Shown here: positions 7,969 to 15,670 of the stretch, piece after piece
How positions within the stretch are numbered: position 1 is the first letter of the stretch
How the letters are laid out: each line of letters begins with the position of its first letter
The notes under the pieces: model-generated
The model's database searches: none
What the model was told of the DNA's origin: nothing
What the model saw: the letters and a program-made list of their open reading frames with translations, nothing else
Translations under genes and position numbers: made by a program
NCBI GenBank assembly: GCA_017959065.1
Contig: JAGDBK010000051.1
Location: 1-33,943 of the forward strand
Direction: 5' to 3'
Length of the DNA stretch: 33,943 nt
From: Clostridia bacterium
GTDB lineage: Bacteria; Bacillota; Clostridia; Oscillospirales; CAG-272

Positions 7969-8018
7969 AAATCAGGACCTTTGCGGATTCGATCCGCAAA
8001 GGTCCTGATTTTCTTATT
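7969..8018. terminator. Bidirectional terminator with 20-bp perfect stem
   Basis: Positions 7969-7988 pair perfectly with 7992-8011 around a 3-base loop. T-rich tracts follow on both strands (TTTTCTTATTGTT on plus, TTTTTC on minus). It separates the convergent HD hydrolase gene and the DUF4349 gene. Confidence 0.93.
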
Positions 8019-8071
8019 GTTCAACAGCCTTTTAAGAGTCAGTAAACGGCCGGCCATTTCGTAATACGGCG

Positions 8072-9073
8072 TTATTGTTTGTCCGGAGCATGCTCATTCG
8101 AACCGTCGGCACGGGGCGCGCCAGGGGCTTCGTCCGCTTTAACGGGACCTGCGGGACGGATCTGGGCCTGAAGTCTGGCGGCCTTCTTCGCCTTTTTCTT
8201 TTTACCGTGCGAGACCAGCAGAATGATGACCAGAACGATCACTGCTATGGGAATAAGGATCGGGAGCAGAGCCACCAGGATAATGACAAAATACTCGCCG
8301 AATGTCTGAAGTCCTTTCAGAGAGGCGTTTAACGCGATCATTATCCTGTCCCCGAACGAGGAACTTACGGAGGGGGTATCGGCGATGTCAGCGACTTCAT
8401 TGATCTGGACAGAAACGGTAGCGTATGAGATCAGCGAGTCATATTTCTTGAGCTTTCCGGTGAGGGTTTCTATCTCGTATACGGTATTCTCAAGTGCGTC
8501 GTTCAGCGCGACTATGTCGTCGATCCTTTCCGCTTCCTCAAGGAGCGCAAGAAGTCTGTCCTCCTTCGTTCTTAGCGCGGAAAGACGGGCTTCGATATCG
8601 AAATAATCGTCTGTAATGTCGCGGTTGTTCTCGGAGCGGTTTACCACGCTTCCGACATTTTCTGTGTCGCTGAGCATGTCGAAATACTTGTCTACAGGGA
8701 CTCTCGCGGTGTAGCTTGCGCTTCTGCTCTTCTGATTCGTCCTGATGTCCGCCGATTCGACATACCCGCCGTATTTGGTGATTATCTCGTTGAACCGGCT
8801 GCATGACTCTTCAAACTGGGTCGTCTGAAAAACGAATGAGGACGAGAAGACGACCTTTCTTCCGCCGGTCAGTGTTTCGGTAGCGGATGACTGTCCTGTC
8901 TTTTCATCCCTGCCGTTGGACAGTTCGATCGGTGCTGAACCGTTGTTTGCTCCGTCGTTATAAAGATCAGAAGACGAATAGTTTCCGGAAGAGTGCGAGA
9001 ATGCGGAACAAGAGACCATGAAAACACACAGAAGAAGTGCTATGATGGCTGTGACAGATCTGACAGATTTCAT
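8072..9073 (-). CDS. DUF4349 lipoprotein with C-terminal membrane anchor
   Basis: The 333-residue protein has a signal peptide (residues 1-21) with lipobox VSC and Cys22, a low-complexity linker to about residue 65, then a DUF4349 domain (about 70-290) with the hallmark YVES, YTARVPVDKY and DITDDYFDIEARLSALRTKEDRL blocks. The latter is a predicted coiled coil. A long hydrophobic helix at about 262-288 is followed by a KKKKAKKA patch and a disordered tail. Topology: outside-facing domain with a cytoplasmic tail. The family function is unknown. Its ATG overlaps the tagO-like stop as ATGA, so the two genes are translationally coupled, which suggests a cell-envelope role. Confidence 0.88.
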   Translation of the reverse strand: MKSVRSVTAIIALLLCVFMVSCSAFSHSSGNYSSSDLYNDGANNGSAPIELSNGRDEKTGQSSATETLTGGRKVVFSSSFVFQTTQFEESCSRFNEIITKYGGYVESADIRTNQKSRSASYTARVPVDKYFDMLSDTENVGSVVNRSENNRDITDDYFDIEARLSALRTKEDRLLALLEEAERIDDIVALNDALENTVYEIETLTGKLKKYDSLISYATVSVQINEVADIADTPSVSSSFGDRIMIALNASLKGLQTFGEYFVIILVALLPILIPIAVIVLVIILLVSHGKKKKAKKAARLQAQIRPAGPVKADEAPGAPRADGSNEHAPDKQ

Positions 9074-10227
9074 TTTTTCTCCTCCGATTTCATTTTTTCC
9101 TTGCCGTTTTCTTCTTTCTTTTCGTCAGTCCCGCCGGGGACGTCTTTCGGGTCGGGATCTGCCTTTTCCTCCTTGGTGTCAAAATTGCCGAGTCCGGTCA
9201 GGGGTCTTGTGGCCGGGTTCTTCAGGAGCAGGAACAAAACGATGAAGATCACCAGCGCCGCGATAACTATGATCCCGGCGCGGAAAAGGTTTCTGTCGGT
9301 GAACATTATAGCAGAGATCCCGAGGATCCCGCAGATCGCGTAAAGGATCCGCACGCTCTGCTTGTGCCCGAAGCCCATGTCGACCAGTCTGTGATGAATG
9401 TGCTTGCGGTCTCCGGAAAACGGGTTCTTTCCGTGAAAGATACGCCTGAAGAATGCGAGAATAGTATCTAGGAGCGGCAGTCCGAATACTATGAACGGTA
9501 TCATGAAAGCCAGCATCGTATGAAGTTTGAATACTCCGCTGATCGACAGTATCGAAAAGGCGTATCCGAGGAACAGAGCTCCGGAATCGCCCAGGAATAT
9601 TTTAGCTGGGTTGGTATTGAACGGCAGGAAACCTATGCAGCATCCGGCTATTATACCGGTCAGGATTGCGAACTGCGGCTCCGCGAAGAGCAGGGCGATG
9701 GTGAACAGCGATACCGAGCATATTGCGGAAACTCCGCACGCGAGTCCGTCCAGTCCGTCGATCAGATTGATCGCGTTTGTCATCCCGACGATCCAGATGA
9801 TCGTGATGGGAATAGACATGAAGCCGAAATCGATCTGGGTACCGAAGAGATTTATGTGTTCGATCTTTATGTTCTCAAAAACGGCAATTCCGGCCGCGAG
9901 GAGCTGAAAGATCAGTTTGATCCATGGATTCAGACTCTTTTTGTCGTCAAGGATACCGATAAAAACGAGAAGCGCTCCTCCTGCCCAGATTGAGATCAGG
10001 GTCCCGCTGATTTCGCAGGATACCAGAGTGGTCAGGAAGAATGAAATGAATATTGCCAGACCGCCGATTCTCGGAATCGGAATCTGGTGCATGCGCCTGT
10101 CGTCGCGCGGAACGTCGATGGCACCAATCTTATATGCCAGGACACGGACAATAGGAGTCAGTGAAAAAGACAGCAGTCCTGCGCACTGAACGGAAACTAT
10201 TCCGAATATTATCTGCTGCAAAAGCAT
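9070..10227 (-). CDS. tagO: Undecaprenyl-phosphate glycosyl-1-phosphate transferase, TagO/WecA type
   Basis: The 385-residue polytopic membrane enzyme has about ten or eleven hydrophobic segments. Family motifs: RRMHQIPIPRIGG (44-56), GILDD (91-95), NLIDGLDGLA (154-163), FLGDSG (211-216) and HIHHR (276-280). The HIHHR cytoplasmic loop fits the UDP-GlcNAc-using WecA/TagO branch rather than MraY. It moves GlcNAc-1-phosphate onto undecaprenyl phosphate, the first step of teichoic acid or other wall glycopolymer linkage. The C-terminus carries an extra charged tail of about 50 residues rich in E, K and D, not part of the core. The start is supported by GGAG 9 bases upstream. It follows trpS by 13 bases and overlaps the next gene. 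The tagO assignment is by family; the final polymer is unknown. Confidence 0.9.
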   Translation of the reverse strand: MLLQQIIFGIVSVQCAGLLSFSLTPIVRVLAYKIGAIDVPRDDRRMHQIPIPRIGGLAIFISFFLTTLVSCEISGTLISIWAGGALLVFIGILDDKKSLNPWIKLIFQLLAAGIAVFENIKIEHINLFGTQIDFGFMSIPITIIWIVGMTNAINLIDGLDGLACGVSAICSVSLFTIALLFAEPQFAILTGIIAGCCIGFLPFNTNPAKIFLGDSGALFLGYAFSILSISGVFKLHTMLAFMIPFIVFGLPLLDTILAFFRRIFHGKNPFSGDRKHIHHRLVDMGFGHKQSVRILYAICGILGISAIMFTDRNLFRAGIIVIAALVIFIVLFLLLKNPATRPLTGLGNFDTKEEKADPDPKDVPGGTDEKKEENGKEKMKSEEKK

Positions 10228-10240
10228 CCCTGTACTCTCC

Positions 10241-11236
10241 TTAGATGATAAAGCCGACTTTGCGCTTGACTTTGGAAAGAGTCTTTCTCGCGGAATATGA
10301 GGCTTCTTCCGCTCCGCGCTTCATAACGGACTCGAGAAAGCCCTTGTCTGAACTGTATTTGGCAAACATCTCCTGAACCGGCGCGAGCGAATCGGCGCAT
10401 ACTTCTCCGACTGCCGCCTTGAACTCGGCATATCCCATGCCGCTGAATTCGTTCTCGGTCTCCTCCACGGTCTTTCCGGTGAAAGCGCAATAGATGGTAA
10501 TAAGATTGTTTATCCCGTCTTTCCCTTCGGCGAACCTGATCTCGGAACCGCTGTCCGTAACGGCTCTCCTGAACTTGCGTATTATCGTGTCCTTAGTGTC
10601 GAGGATACGGACGACCGCGTTCTCGTTGCTGTCCGATTTGCTCATCTTCTTTTCGGGTTCCGCAAGAGACATTATCTTGTGTCCGGTCTTTATGATGGAC
10701 GGTTCCGGGACGACGAAGGTGTCGGAATATATGGTGTTGAATCTGATCGCTATGTCTCTGGCAAGTTCAACATGCTGTTTCTGATCGGCACCCACGGGGA
10801 CCATCTCCGTCTGATACAGCAGGATGTCGGCGGCCATTAGCGAAGGGTATGTGAAAAGGCCGGCGTTGATGTTCTGTGCGTTTTTTGCGCTCTTGTCCTT
10901 GAACTGCGTCATCCTTGACAGTTCGCCGAACATCGTGTAGCAGTCGAGTATCCATGCGAGCTCCGCATGAGCCGGCACATGGCTCTGAACGAATACCGTA
11001 TTCTTGTCCGGGTCGAGTCCGCAGGCCAGATAGAGGGCGAGCGTATCGTAGGTCCTTTTCCTCAGTTCTGCCGGTACCTGCCTGACTGTGATCGAATGGA
11101 GATCGACCACGCAGTAGTAGCATTTGTACTCGTCTGAAAAACCGGAGAAGTTCTTGATCGCTCCGAGATAGTTGCCGATTGTTAGATTCCCCGAAGGCTG
11201 GACTCCGGAAAACACGACTTTTCTTCCGTCTTGCAT
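10241..11236 (-). CDS. trpS: Tryptophanyl-tRNA synthetase
   Basis: This class I aminoacyl-tRNA synthetase charges tRNA-Trp in the cytoplasm. The HIGH-type motif is PSGNLTIGNYLG (14-25) and the KMSKS motif is intact at 197-201. With the ATG at 11236 the protein is 331 residues, normal for bacterial TrpS. That ATG has GAGG 9 bases upstream. An upstream in-frame TTG at 11251 would overlap this ribosome binding site and is less likely. It is 82 bases downstream of the aminotransferase gene with no terminator, so probably in the same transcript. No T-box leader is visible in that 82-base gap. Confidence 0.97.
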   Translation of the reverse strand: MQDGRKVVFSGVQPSGNLTIGNYLGAIKNFSGFSDEYKCYYCVVDLHSITVRQVPAELRKRTYDTLALYLACGLDPDKNTVFVQSHVPAHAELAWILDCYTMFGELSRMTQFKDKSAKNAQNINAGLFTYPSLMAADILLYQTEMVPVGADQKQHVELARDIAIRFNTIYSDTFVVPEPSIIKTGHKIMSLAEPEKKMSKSDSNENAVVRILDTKDTIIRKFRRAVTDSGSEIRFAEGKDGINNLITIYCAFTGKTVEETENEFSGMGYAEFKAAVGEVCADSLAPVQEMFAKYSSDKGFLESVMKRGAEEASYSARKTLSKVKRKVGFII

Positions 11237-11318
11237 TGTATTATTCCTCAAATTTAAAGATGATTTTTTTCTGGACCGCCGGAACCGGATCCGGCCGGCA
11301 TCCGCTGCCGAGAATAAC

Positions 11319-12494
11319 TCAGAGACTCTTTTTGATCGCTTTGACCCCGGCGACTATCTGCTCTTCGCTCGGAGTGGCATATGTGATCCTGAACGAGTCG
11401 GACGGGGCGTTCTGATCCGCATTGAATGCGGTCCCCGGAACTACGGCGACCTTGTTGGATATTGCCCGTTTGACAAATTCCGTGAGATCGGTTCCTGCGG
11501 GAAGAGTGCACCACACGAAAAGACCGCCCTGAGGTCTCGTGAATTTTATGGTATCGCCGACTTCGGAATCGAGAGTCTCCAGCATCAGCGAACATTTGCG
11601 GCGGTACAGCGCCCTTATCCCGTCAATGTGCTCGTCCAGATCGTATTCCTTGATAAATCTGTGCGTCATGATCTGGAAGAACATGTTCGTGTGAACGTCT
11701 TCGACCTGCTTGGCCACGACCATTTTCTGGACCAGGGTGTTCGGCGCGCATACGTATCCGACTCTCATGCCCGCGGAAAGGATCTTGGAAAAAGAAGAGC
11801 AGTATATAACTATTCCGTCTTCGTCGAACGACTTGATTGTCGGGATCTCCTCGCCGGCGAAACGTAGCTCTCCGTAAGGGTTGTCCTCAAGAATGATAAG
11901 ACCGTATTTTTTGGCCAAAGCGTAAACGGCGCGTCGCTTTTCCTCGCTTGTGGTGATTCCGGCGGGATTCTGGAACGTGGGGATCAGATATATCATCTTT
12001 GCCCGCGGATTGTCCTTTATAGCGGATTCAAGAAGAGGGATGTTAATGCCGTCGTCATCAAGCGGCACGCCCACTGTCTTCATGCCGTTCGATCTGAAAG
12101 CGTTCAGCGCGCCGATAAACGAGGGATTTTCGGAGATTACGGTGTCACCTTCGTTGCACAGGACCTTGCACGCGAGTTCTATGCCCTGCTGTCCGCCGGT
12201 CACGACGATCGTGCTGTCGAAATCTCTTCCGATGCCGAATTTGTTCCTGAGACGGGCGCTAATGTCTTCACGCAGGGCCGGATAGCCCTCCGTGATACCG
12301 TACTGGAGCGCGTTTATGGGATCCTCGCGGAAGATATCCCCTGCAAGCTTTGCCATGGCTTCCGTCGGAAAAGATTCCGGCGCGGGATTTCCCGCTGAAA
12401 AAGAAATTATCGACGGGTCTGTGAGGCTCTTGAATATCTCTCTTATGGCAGAAGGCTTCATGACCTTCATTTTTTCTGAAATCTGGTAATCCAT
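11319..12494 (-). CDS. PLP-dependent class I/II aminotransferase (MocR/LysN-like)
   Basis: The 391-residue fold-type I aminotransferase has family residues N176 in FQNPAG, D204 and Y207 in LEDNPYGELRF, PLP lysine K237 in CSSFSKIL, and R244 in GMRVGY. The sequence pattern (ISFSAGNPAPESFP, QYGITEGYPALRE) matches the 2-aminoadipate/aromatic aminotransferase group that also forms the C-terminal half of MocR regulators. No DNA-binding domain is present here. The amino acid substrate cannot be told from sequence. The start is supported by AAAGGA 7 bases before the ATG. It heads a likely minus-strand unit with trpS, tagO and the DUF4349 gene. Confidence 0.93.
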   Translation of the reverse strand: MDYQISEKMKVMKPSAIREIFKSLTDPSIISFSAGNPAPESFPTEAMAKLAGDIFREDPINALQYGITEGYPALREDISARLRNKFGIGRDFDSTIVVTGGQQGIELACKVLCNEGDTVISENPSFIGALNAFRSNGMKTVGVPLDDDGINIPLLESAIKDNPRAKMIYLIPTFQNPAGITTSEEKRRAVYALAKKYGLIILEDNPYGELRFAGEEIPTIKSFDEDGIVIYCSSFSKILSAGMRVGYVCAPNTLVQKMVVAKQVEDVHTNMFFQIMTHRFIKEYDLDEHIDGIRALYRRKCSLMLETLDSEVGDTIKFTRPQGGLFVWCTLPAGTDLTEFVKRAISNKVAVVPGTAFNADQNAPSDSFRITYATPSEEQIVAGVKAIKKSL

Positions 12495-12525
12495 TGCAGT
12501 TCCTTTCCGCTTTTGAATTTACATA

Positions 12526-12554
12526 ATTTTATCATAAACGGCCTGCAAACACAA
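12526..12554 (-). promoter_or_regulatory. Probable promoter of the aminotransferase-trpS-tagO-DUF4349 unit
   Basis: On the minus strand TTGTGT (12549-12554), 17 bases, TAAAAT (12526-12531). It lies about 30 bases upstream of the aminotransferase ATG, after msrA ends. Confidence 0.55.
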
Positions 12555-12638
12555 GAGCCGTACGGAGCCCGGTCCGGCAGGCCGGCGGGTGAGACAGGGA
12601 AGACGACCGTGTCTTTCGTATTCCTGTACTGCAGGAGT

Positions 12639-13148
12639 CTATACGGTCTTTCCCGCGGATCCCTTGCCAAAAAACGACCCGGGTATGTGACAGTATCCGC
12701 CCGGATTCTTATCCAGATACTTCTGGTGGTATTCTTCCGCGCGGTGGAAGCATTCCAGAGGCAGGAGCTCGACGGCAAGTTTGGTACCAGCGGTTTTTTC
12801 GTGTCTGCGGTATACGGACTCGATCTCCGGCAGCAGACTTTCATCATTATAATATATACCGGTCCTGTACTGTACACCGCTGTCCTCACCCTGCCTGTTT
12901 ACCGAAAGCGGATCGATGACCGTGAAGAAGAGATCCAGGATCCGGCTCAGAGAAATGATACTCTCGTCATATTCTATTCTGAGAGTCTCTGCATGGCCGC
13001 TGTTATCACAGACCTCCCGGTAACTTGGCGCGCCGCCAGGCCCGTTTGCGTAACCGACTTCAGTTTCCAGTACTCCTTCAAACTGGTCAAAAAACTTCTG
13101 CATGCCCCAGAAGCATCCGCCGGCAAGATATATGGTCCGTTTTTTCAT
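12639..13148 (-). CDS. msrA: Peptide methionine-S-sulfoxide reductase
   Basis: The 169-residue protein carries the MsrA signature GCFWG (11-15) with catalytic Cys12, and a C-terminal Cys153 in GGYCHIPG placed to resolve the sulfenic acid. It reduces methionine-S-sulfoxide in proteins using thioredoxin. The MsrB domain that is often fused to MsrA is absent. The start is supported by AGAGGAA upstream. It appears monocistronic, transcribed from its own promoter divergently from the ribosomal cluster. No strong terminator is visible after the stop. Confidence 0.97.
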   Translation of the reverse strand: MKKRTIYLAGGCFWGMQKFFDQFEGVLETEVGYANGPGGAPSYREVCDNSGHAETLRIEYDESIISLSRILDLFFTVIDPLSVNRQGEDSGVQYRTGIYYNDESLLPEIESVYRRHEKTAGTKLAVELLPLECFHRAEEYHQKYLDKNPGGYCHIPGSFFGKGSAGKTV

Positions 13149-13188
13149 GGCAGTGTTCCTCTTTCACTTTTCTTTACATTTTATTATA

Positions 13189-13217
13189 TATATAGACCAA
13201 TATTGATTCTTCGTCAA
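13189..13217 (-). promoter_or_regulatory. Probable sigma-A promoter of msrA
   Basis: On the minus strand TTGACG (13212-13217), 17 bases, TATATA (13189-13194), inside an AT-rich run. A TATAAT a few bases further on has poor spacing to this -35 box. Confidence 0.65.
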
Positions 13218-13354
13218 TACCGCGGCGGCCATTTGCTGCAGAGCAAAGCGTCAAAATAAGCTGTCTGGCAATGTTCACAAAAAGCCGAGCGCGATGTAAC
13301 GAAAAATTTGTGAATTATTTTTTTTGAAAAAACCGGACTTGACAAAGAAAAAGC

Positions 13355-13383
13355 TTGCATATGATTATCGTTTATGGTAAAAT
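13355..13383 (+). promoter_or_regulatory. Promoter of the S10-spc-alpha cluster
   Basis: TTGCAT (13355-13360), 17 bases, TAAAAT (13378-13383) with TGG in front as an extended -10. A second candidate just upstream, TTGACA (13339-13344) with TATGAT (13360-13365), has a short 15-base spacer. Transcription from the first would start near 13390. Confidence 0.7.
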
Positions 13384-13406
13384 AGTCAGGCTTGATATGC
13401 GATGAA

Positions 13407-13442
13407 GCGAGAGGTTGCCGCCTTTGAGCGGGTAATTTTCGC
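13407..13442 (+). ncRNA. Structured leader RNA of the rpsJ transcript (candidate ribosomal leader)
   Basis: GCGAGAGGTTGCC (13407-13419) pairs with GGTAATTTTCGC (13431-13442) as one long stem with one bulged G and several G-U pairs. An inner GC/GC closure caps an apical loop. It starts about 17 bases after the predicted transcript start and 217 bases before rpsJ. Ribosomal operons are often autoregulated through such leaders; which protein would bind here is unknown. Confidence 0.5.
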
Positions 13443-13658
13443 GGAGTATGTCCGATATTTTAACCGGGCGACACAAAAATAAGTACAATGCTTATTCAAA
13501 TCCCGGGGTTTCCGAGGCCTTTCAGTCTTGGAAAATCCGGATTTTTGTAAGGAAGCGTTTGAAACGCACGGAACAGTGTACAGTGTCCTCCACCAGAATC
13601 AAGCAAGCCCGGTACAAGCCAGGTTCCGGGCCAAAAATCAGAAACAGGAGGAAAACAC

Positions 13659-13970
13659 ATGGCAGTCAAGGAGAAAATCAGAGTCAGGCTCAAGAGTTAC
13701 GATCACACCCTTGTCGATGCTGCGGCAGCAAGAATAGTTGAAGCAGCCAAGAGAAACGGTGCGACTGTATCCGGCCCCATCCCGCTTCCCACCGAGAAGG
13801 AGATCATCACGATCCTCCGCGCGGTGCACAAGTACAAGGACAGCCGTGAGCAGTTCGAAACTCGCACTCACAAGCGTCTGATTGACATCATCAAGCCGTC
13901 CCAGAAGACCGTTGAGGCTCTTATGGCGCTTGAAATCCCCGCCGGCGTCGATATGGAAGTCAAGCTTTGA
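13659..13970 (+). CDS. rpsJ: 30S ribosomal protein S10 (uS10)
   Basis: The 103-residue protein is normal length for S10. It contains the family block [20 protein letters not shown] and ends with [11 protein letters not shown]. It sits in the 30S head and, with NusB, also acts in transcription antitermination. AGGAGG precedes the ATG by 8 bases. It is the first gene of the cluster, behind an unusually long leader. Confidence 0.98.
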   Translation: MAVKEKIRVRLKSYDHTLVDAAAARIVEAAKRNGATVSGPIPLPTEKEIITILRAVHKYKDSREQFETRTHKRLIDIIKPSQKTVEALMALEIPAGVDMEVKL

Positions 13971-13992
13971 TCGGCGCAGACAAAATGATCTA

Positions 13993-14052
13993 AACCGAAG
14001 GGTTTCGGTTCCGATCGGTCAAGTTGGCATAATCGGTCATCCGATAATCCAA
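13993..14052 (+). other. Two hairpins in the rpsJ-rplC spacer
   Basis: AACCGAA (13993-13999) pairs with TTCGGTT (14004-14010) around GGGT. Further on, ATCGG (14032-14036) pairs with CCGAT (14041-14045), flanked by TTGG/CCAA (14024-14027 with 14049-14052). Neither is followed by a T run, so these look like regulatory or processing structures, not terminators. Confidence 0.5.
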
Positions 14053-14084
14053 ATATGTCAACCAATAACCAAGTAGGAGGAAAA

Positions 14085-14714
14085 ATGAAAAAAGGTCTTA
14101 TCGGAAAGAAAATCGGTATGACGCAGATTTTCGACGAAGTCGGAAACGTTGTTCCGGTTACAGTGATCGAAGCAGGTCCGTGCACCGTCATCCAGAAGAA
14201 AACGGTCGAGAATGACGGATACGACGCAGTCCAGCTCGGTTTCATGGACATTAAGGAAAAGCAGATTACAAAACCTGAGTCCGGCCATTTCAAGAAAGCA
14301 GGCATCACCGCGAAGAGGCATCTCAAGGAATTCCGTCTTGATGACATTTCCGGTCTTAATGTGGGCGACATCATATCTGTCGATACCTTCGCCGCTGGCG
14401 ACAAGGTCGACGTAACCGGTATGACGAAGGGCCACGGTTACACCGGAGCGATCAAGAGATGGAATCTTCACAAGCTGCCGGCAACACACGGTGTCGGACC
14501 TATCCACCGTCAGTCCGGTTCAATGGGTGTCATCGACCCCGCCAGGATCTTCAAGAACAAGAAGATGGCCGGCCAGTACGGTAACGAGAAAGTGACCGTT
14601 CTCAACCTTGACGTAGTAAAGATCGACGCGGAAAAGAACATCATCGCCATAAAAGGCGCCGTCCCCGGTGCCCGCGGCGGTATAGTTTTCATCCGCGATA
14701 CAGTAAAAGCATAA
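14085..14714 (+). CDS. rplC: 50S ribosomal protein L3 (uL3)
   Basis: The 209-residue protein starts at the ATG at 14085, which has AGGAGG 5 bases upstream; an in-frame ATG at 14055 lacks one. The N-terminus [13 protein letters not shown] and the block [13 protein letters not shown], with the [14 protein letters not shown] loop that reaches towards the peptidyl-transferase centre, identify L3. It is an early 50S assembly protein. The 114-base spacer from rpsJ is long for this cluster and is structured. Confidence 0.98.
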   Translation: MKKGLIGKKIGMTQIFDEVGNVVPVTVIEAGPCTVIQKKTVENDGYDAVQLGFMDIKEKQITKPESGHFKKAGITAKRHLKEFRLDDISGLNVGDIISVDTFAAGDKVDVTGMTKGHGYTGAIKRWNLHKLPATHGVGPIHRQSGSMGVIDPARIFKNKKMAGQYGNEKVTVLNLDVVKIDAEKNIIAIKGAVPGARGGIVFIRDTVKA

Positions 14715-14732
14715 GCGGAAGGAGGAATAGCA

Positions 14733-15359
14733 ATGCCTAATCTGAAAGTAGTAGATATGAGCGGCAAAGAAGTCGGCGAGATCACCTTGTCTGACAAGGT
14801 ATTCGGAGCTGAAGTGAATGACGCGGTCCTCCACGCAGCAGTCAGAGCTTATCTGATGAACCAGAGACAGGGAACACAGTCCACCCTGACGCGCACCGAA
14901 GTATCGGGCGGCGGAAAGAAACCCTGGAGACAGAAGGGAACAGGACGCGCAAGACAGGGCAGCACAAGAGCACCCCAGTGGACACACGGCGGCGTAGCTC
15001 TCGGACCCAAGCCGCGCAGCTATCGCACAGACCTCAACAAGAAGACTCGCAGAGTTGCTCTGTTCAGTGCACTCTCCTCAAAGGTCGCCGACGGCGATAT
15101 GATCGTCATCGACAGCATTACCACCGAAGAGTACAAGACCAGGACGATGGTCAAGATGCTTGAGGCGGTCGGCGCAACGAGAAAGGCTCTCGTAGTGCTT
15201 GCCGACAACGACAACAAGGTCGTTCGCAGCTTCTCCAACATCGAAGGGGTCGTCACTGCACAGTACAATACGATAAACGCTTACGACATACTCAATTGCG
15301 ATAAGCTCGTCGTTGCACGCTCCGCGGCAGAAAAAATCGAGGAGGTTTACGCAAAATGA
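14733..15359 (+). CDS. rplD: 50S ribosomal protein L4 (uL4)
   Basis: The 208-residue protein has the typical extended loop GGKKPWRQKGTGRARQGS (about residues 50-68) lining the exit tunnel, followed by the globular domain. In enterobacteria L4 represses its own operon through the S10 leader; whether that holds here is not known. AGGAGG precedes the ATG. The stop overlaps the rplW start as ATGA, so the two are coupled. Confidence 0.98.
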   Translation: MPNLKVVDMSGKEVGEITLSDKVFGAEVNDAVLHAAVRAYLMNQRQGTQSTLTRTEVSGGGKKPWRQKGTGRARQGSTRAPQWTHGGVALGPKPRSYRTDLNKKTRRVALFSALSSKVADGDMIVIDSITTEEYKTRTMVKMLEAVGATRKALVVLADNDNKVVRSFSNIEGVVTAQYNTINAYDILNCDKLVVARSAAEKIEEVYAK

Positions 15360-15649
15360 GGACAGCACAGGATATCATTCTTGCACCGATCATCACAGAA
15401 GCGAGCATGGATATGACATCCGCCAAGAAGTACGTTTTCAAAGTGCTTCCTGACGCGACCAAGCCCGAGATCGCCAAGGCGGTCGAGGAACTCTTCAAAG
15501 TCGAAGTAGCTTCTGTTAATACCATCAATATGAAAAGAAAGCCGAAGAGACTCAGATATCAGCCCGGTTTCACTTCCGCCTGGAAAAAGGCTATAGTGAC
15601 TCTTAAGGAATCTTCAAAGACCATCGAGTTCTTCGACGGCATGAACTGA
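15356..15649 (+). CDS. rplW: 50S ribosomal protein L23 (uL23)
   Basis: The 97-residue protein has the L23 blocks IILAPIITEASMD, KYVFKVLPDATKPEIAKAVE and KRKPKRLRYQPGFT. It sits at the tunnel exit and docks trigger factor, SRP and SecYEG. Its ribosome binding site lies inside the end of rplD, and its ATG overlaps the rplD stop. Confidence 0.98.
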   Translation: MRTAQDIILAPIITEASMDMTSAKKYVFKVLPDATKPEIAKAVEELFKVEVASVNTINMKRKPKRLRYQPGFTSAWKKAIVTLKESSKTIEFFDGMN

Positions 15650-15670
15650 TGAGGCGGGAGGTAAATACTG

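Larger units (their letters stand above)
13149..13658. other. Divergent intergenic region and rpsJ leader, no protein gene recognised
   Basis: These 510 bases hold the msrA promoter, an 8-bp inverted repeat TTCACAAA/TTTGTGAA (13274-13281 and 13307-13314) followed by a T-rich tract, the S10 promoter, a long leader of about 270 bases with a strong stem at 13407-13442, and a second hairpin GCCCGG/CCGGGC (13607-13612 with 13626-13631) shortly before the rpsJ ribosome binding site. A 26-codon open frame at 13402-13482 overlaps the main stem and has no ribosome binding site. Confidence 0.7.

Noticed and set aside
11237..11318. GC-rich inverted repeat before trpS as a terminator or T-box
   Set aside because: The T run is on the wrong side for the minus strand, and no T-box sequence or specifier stem is visible in the 82 bases.
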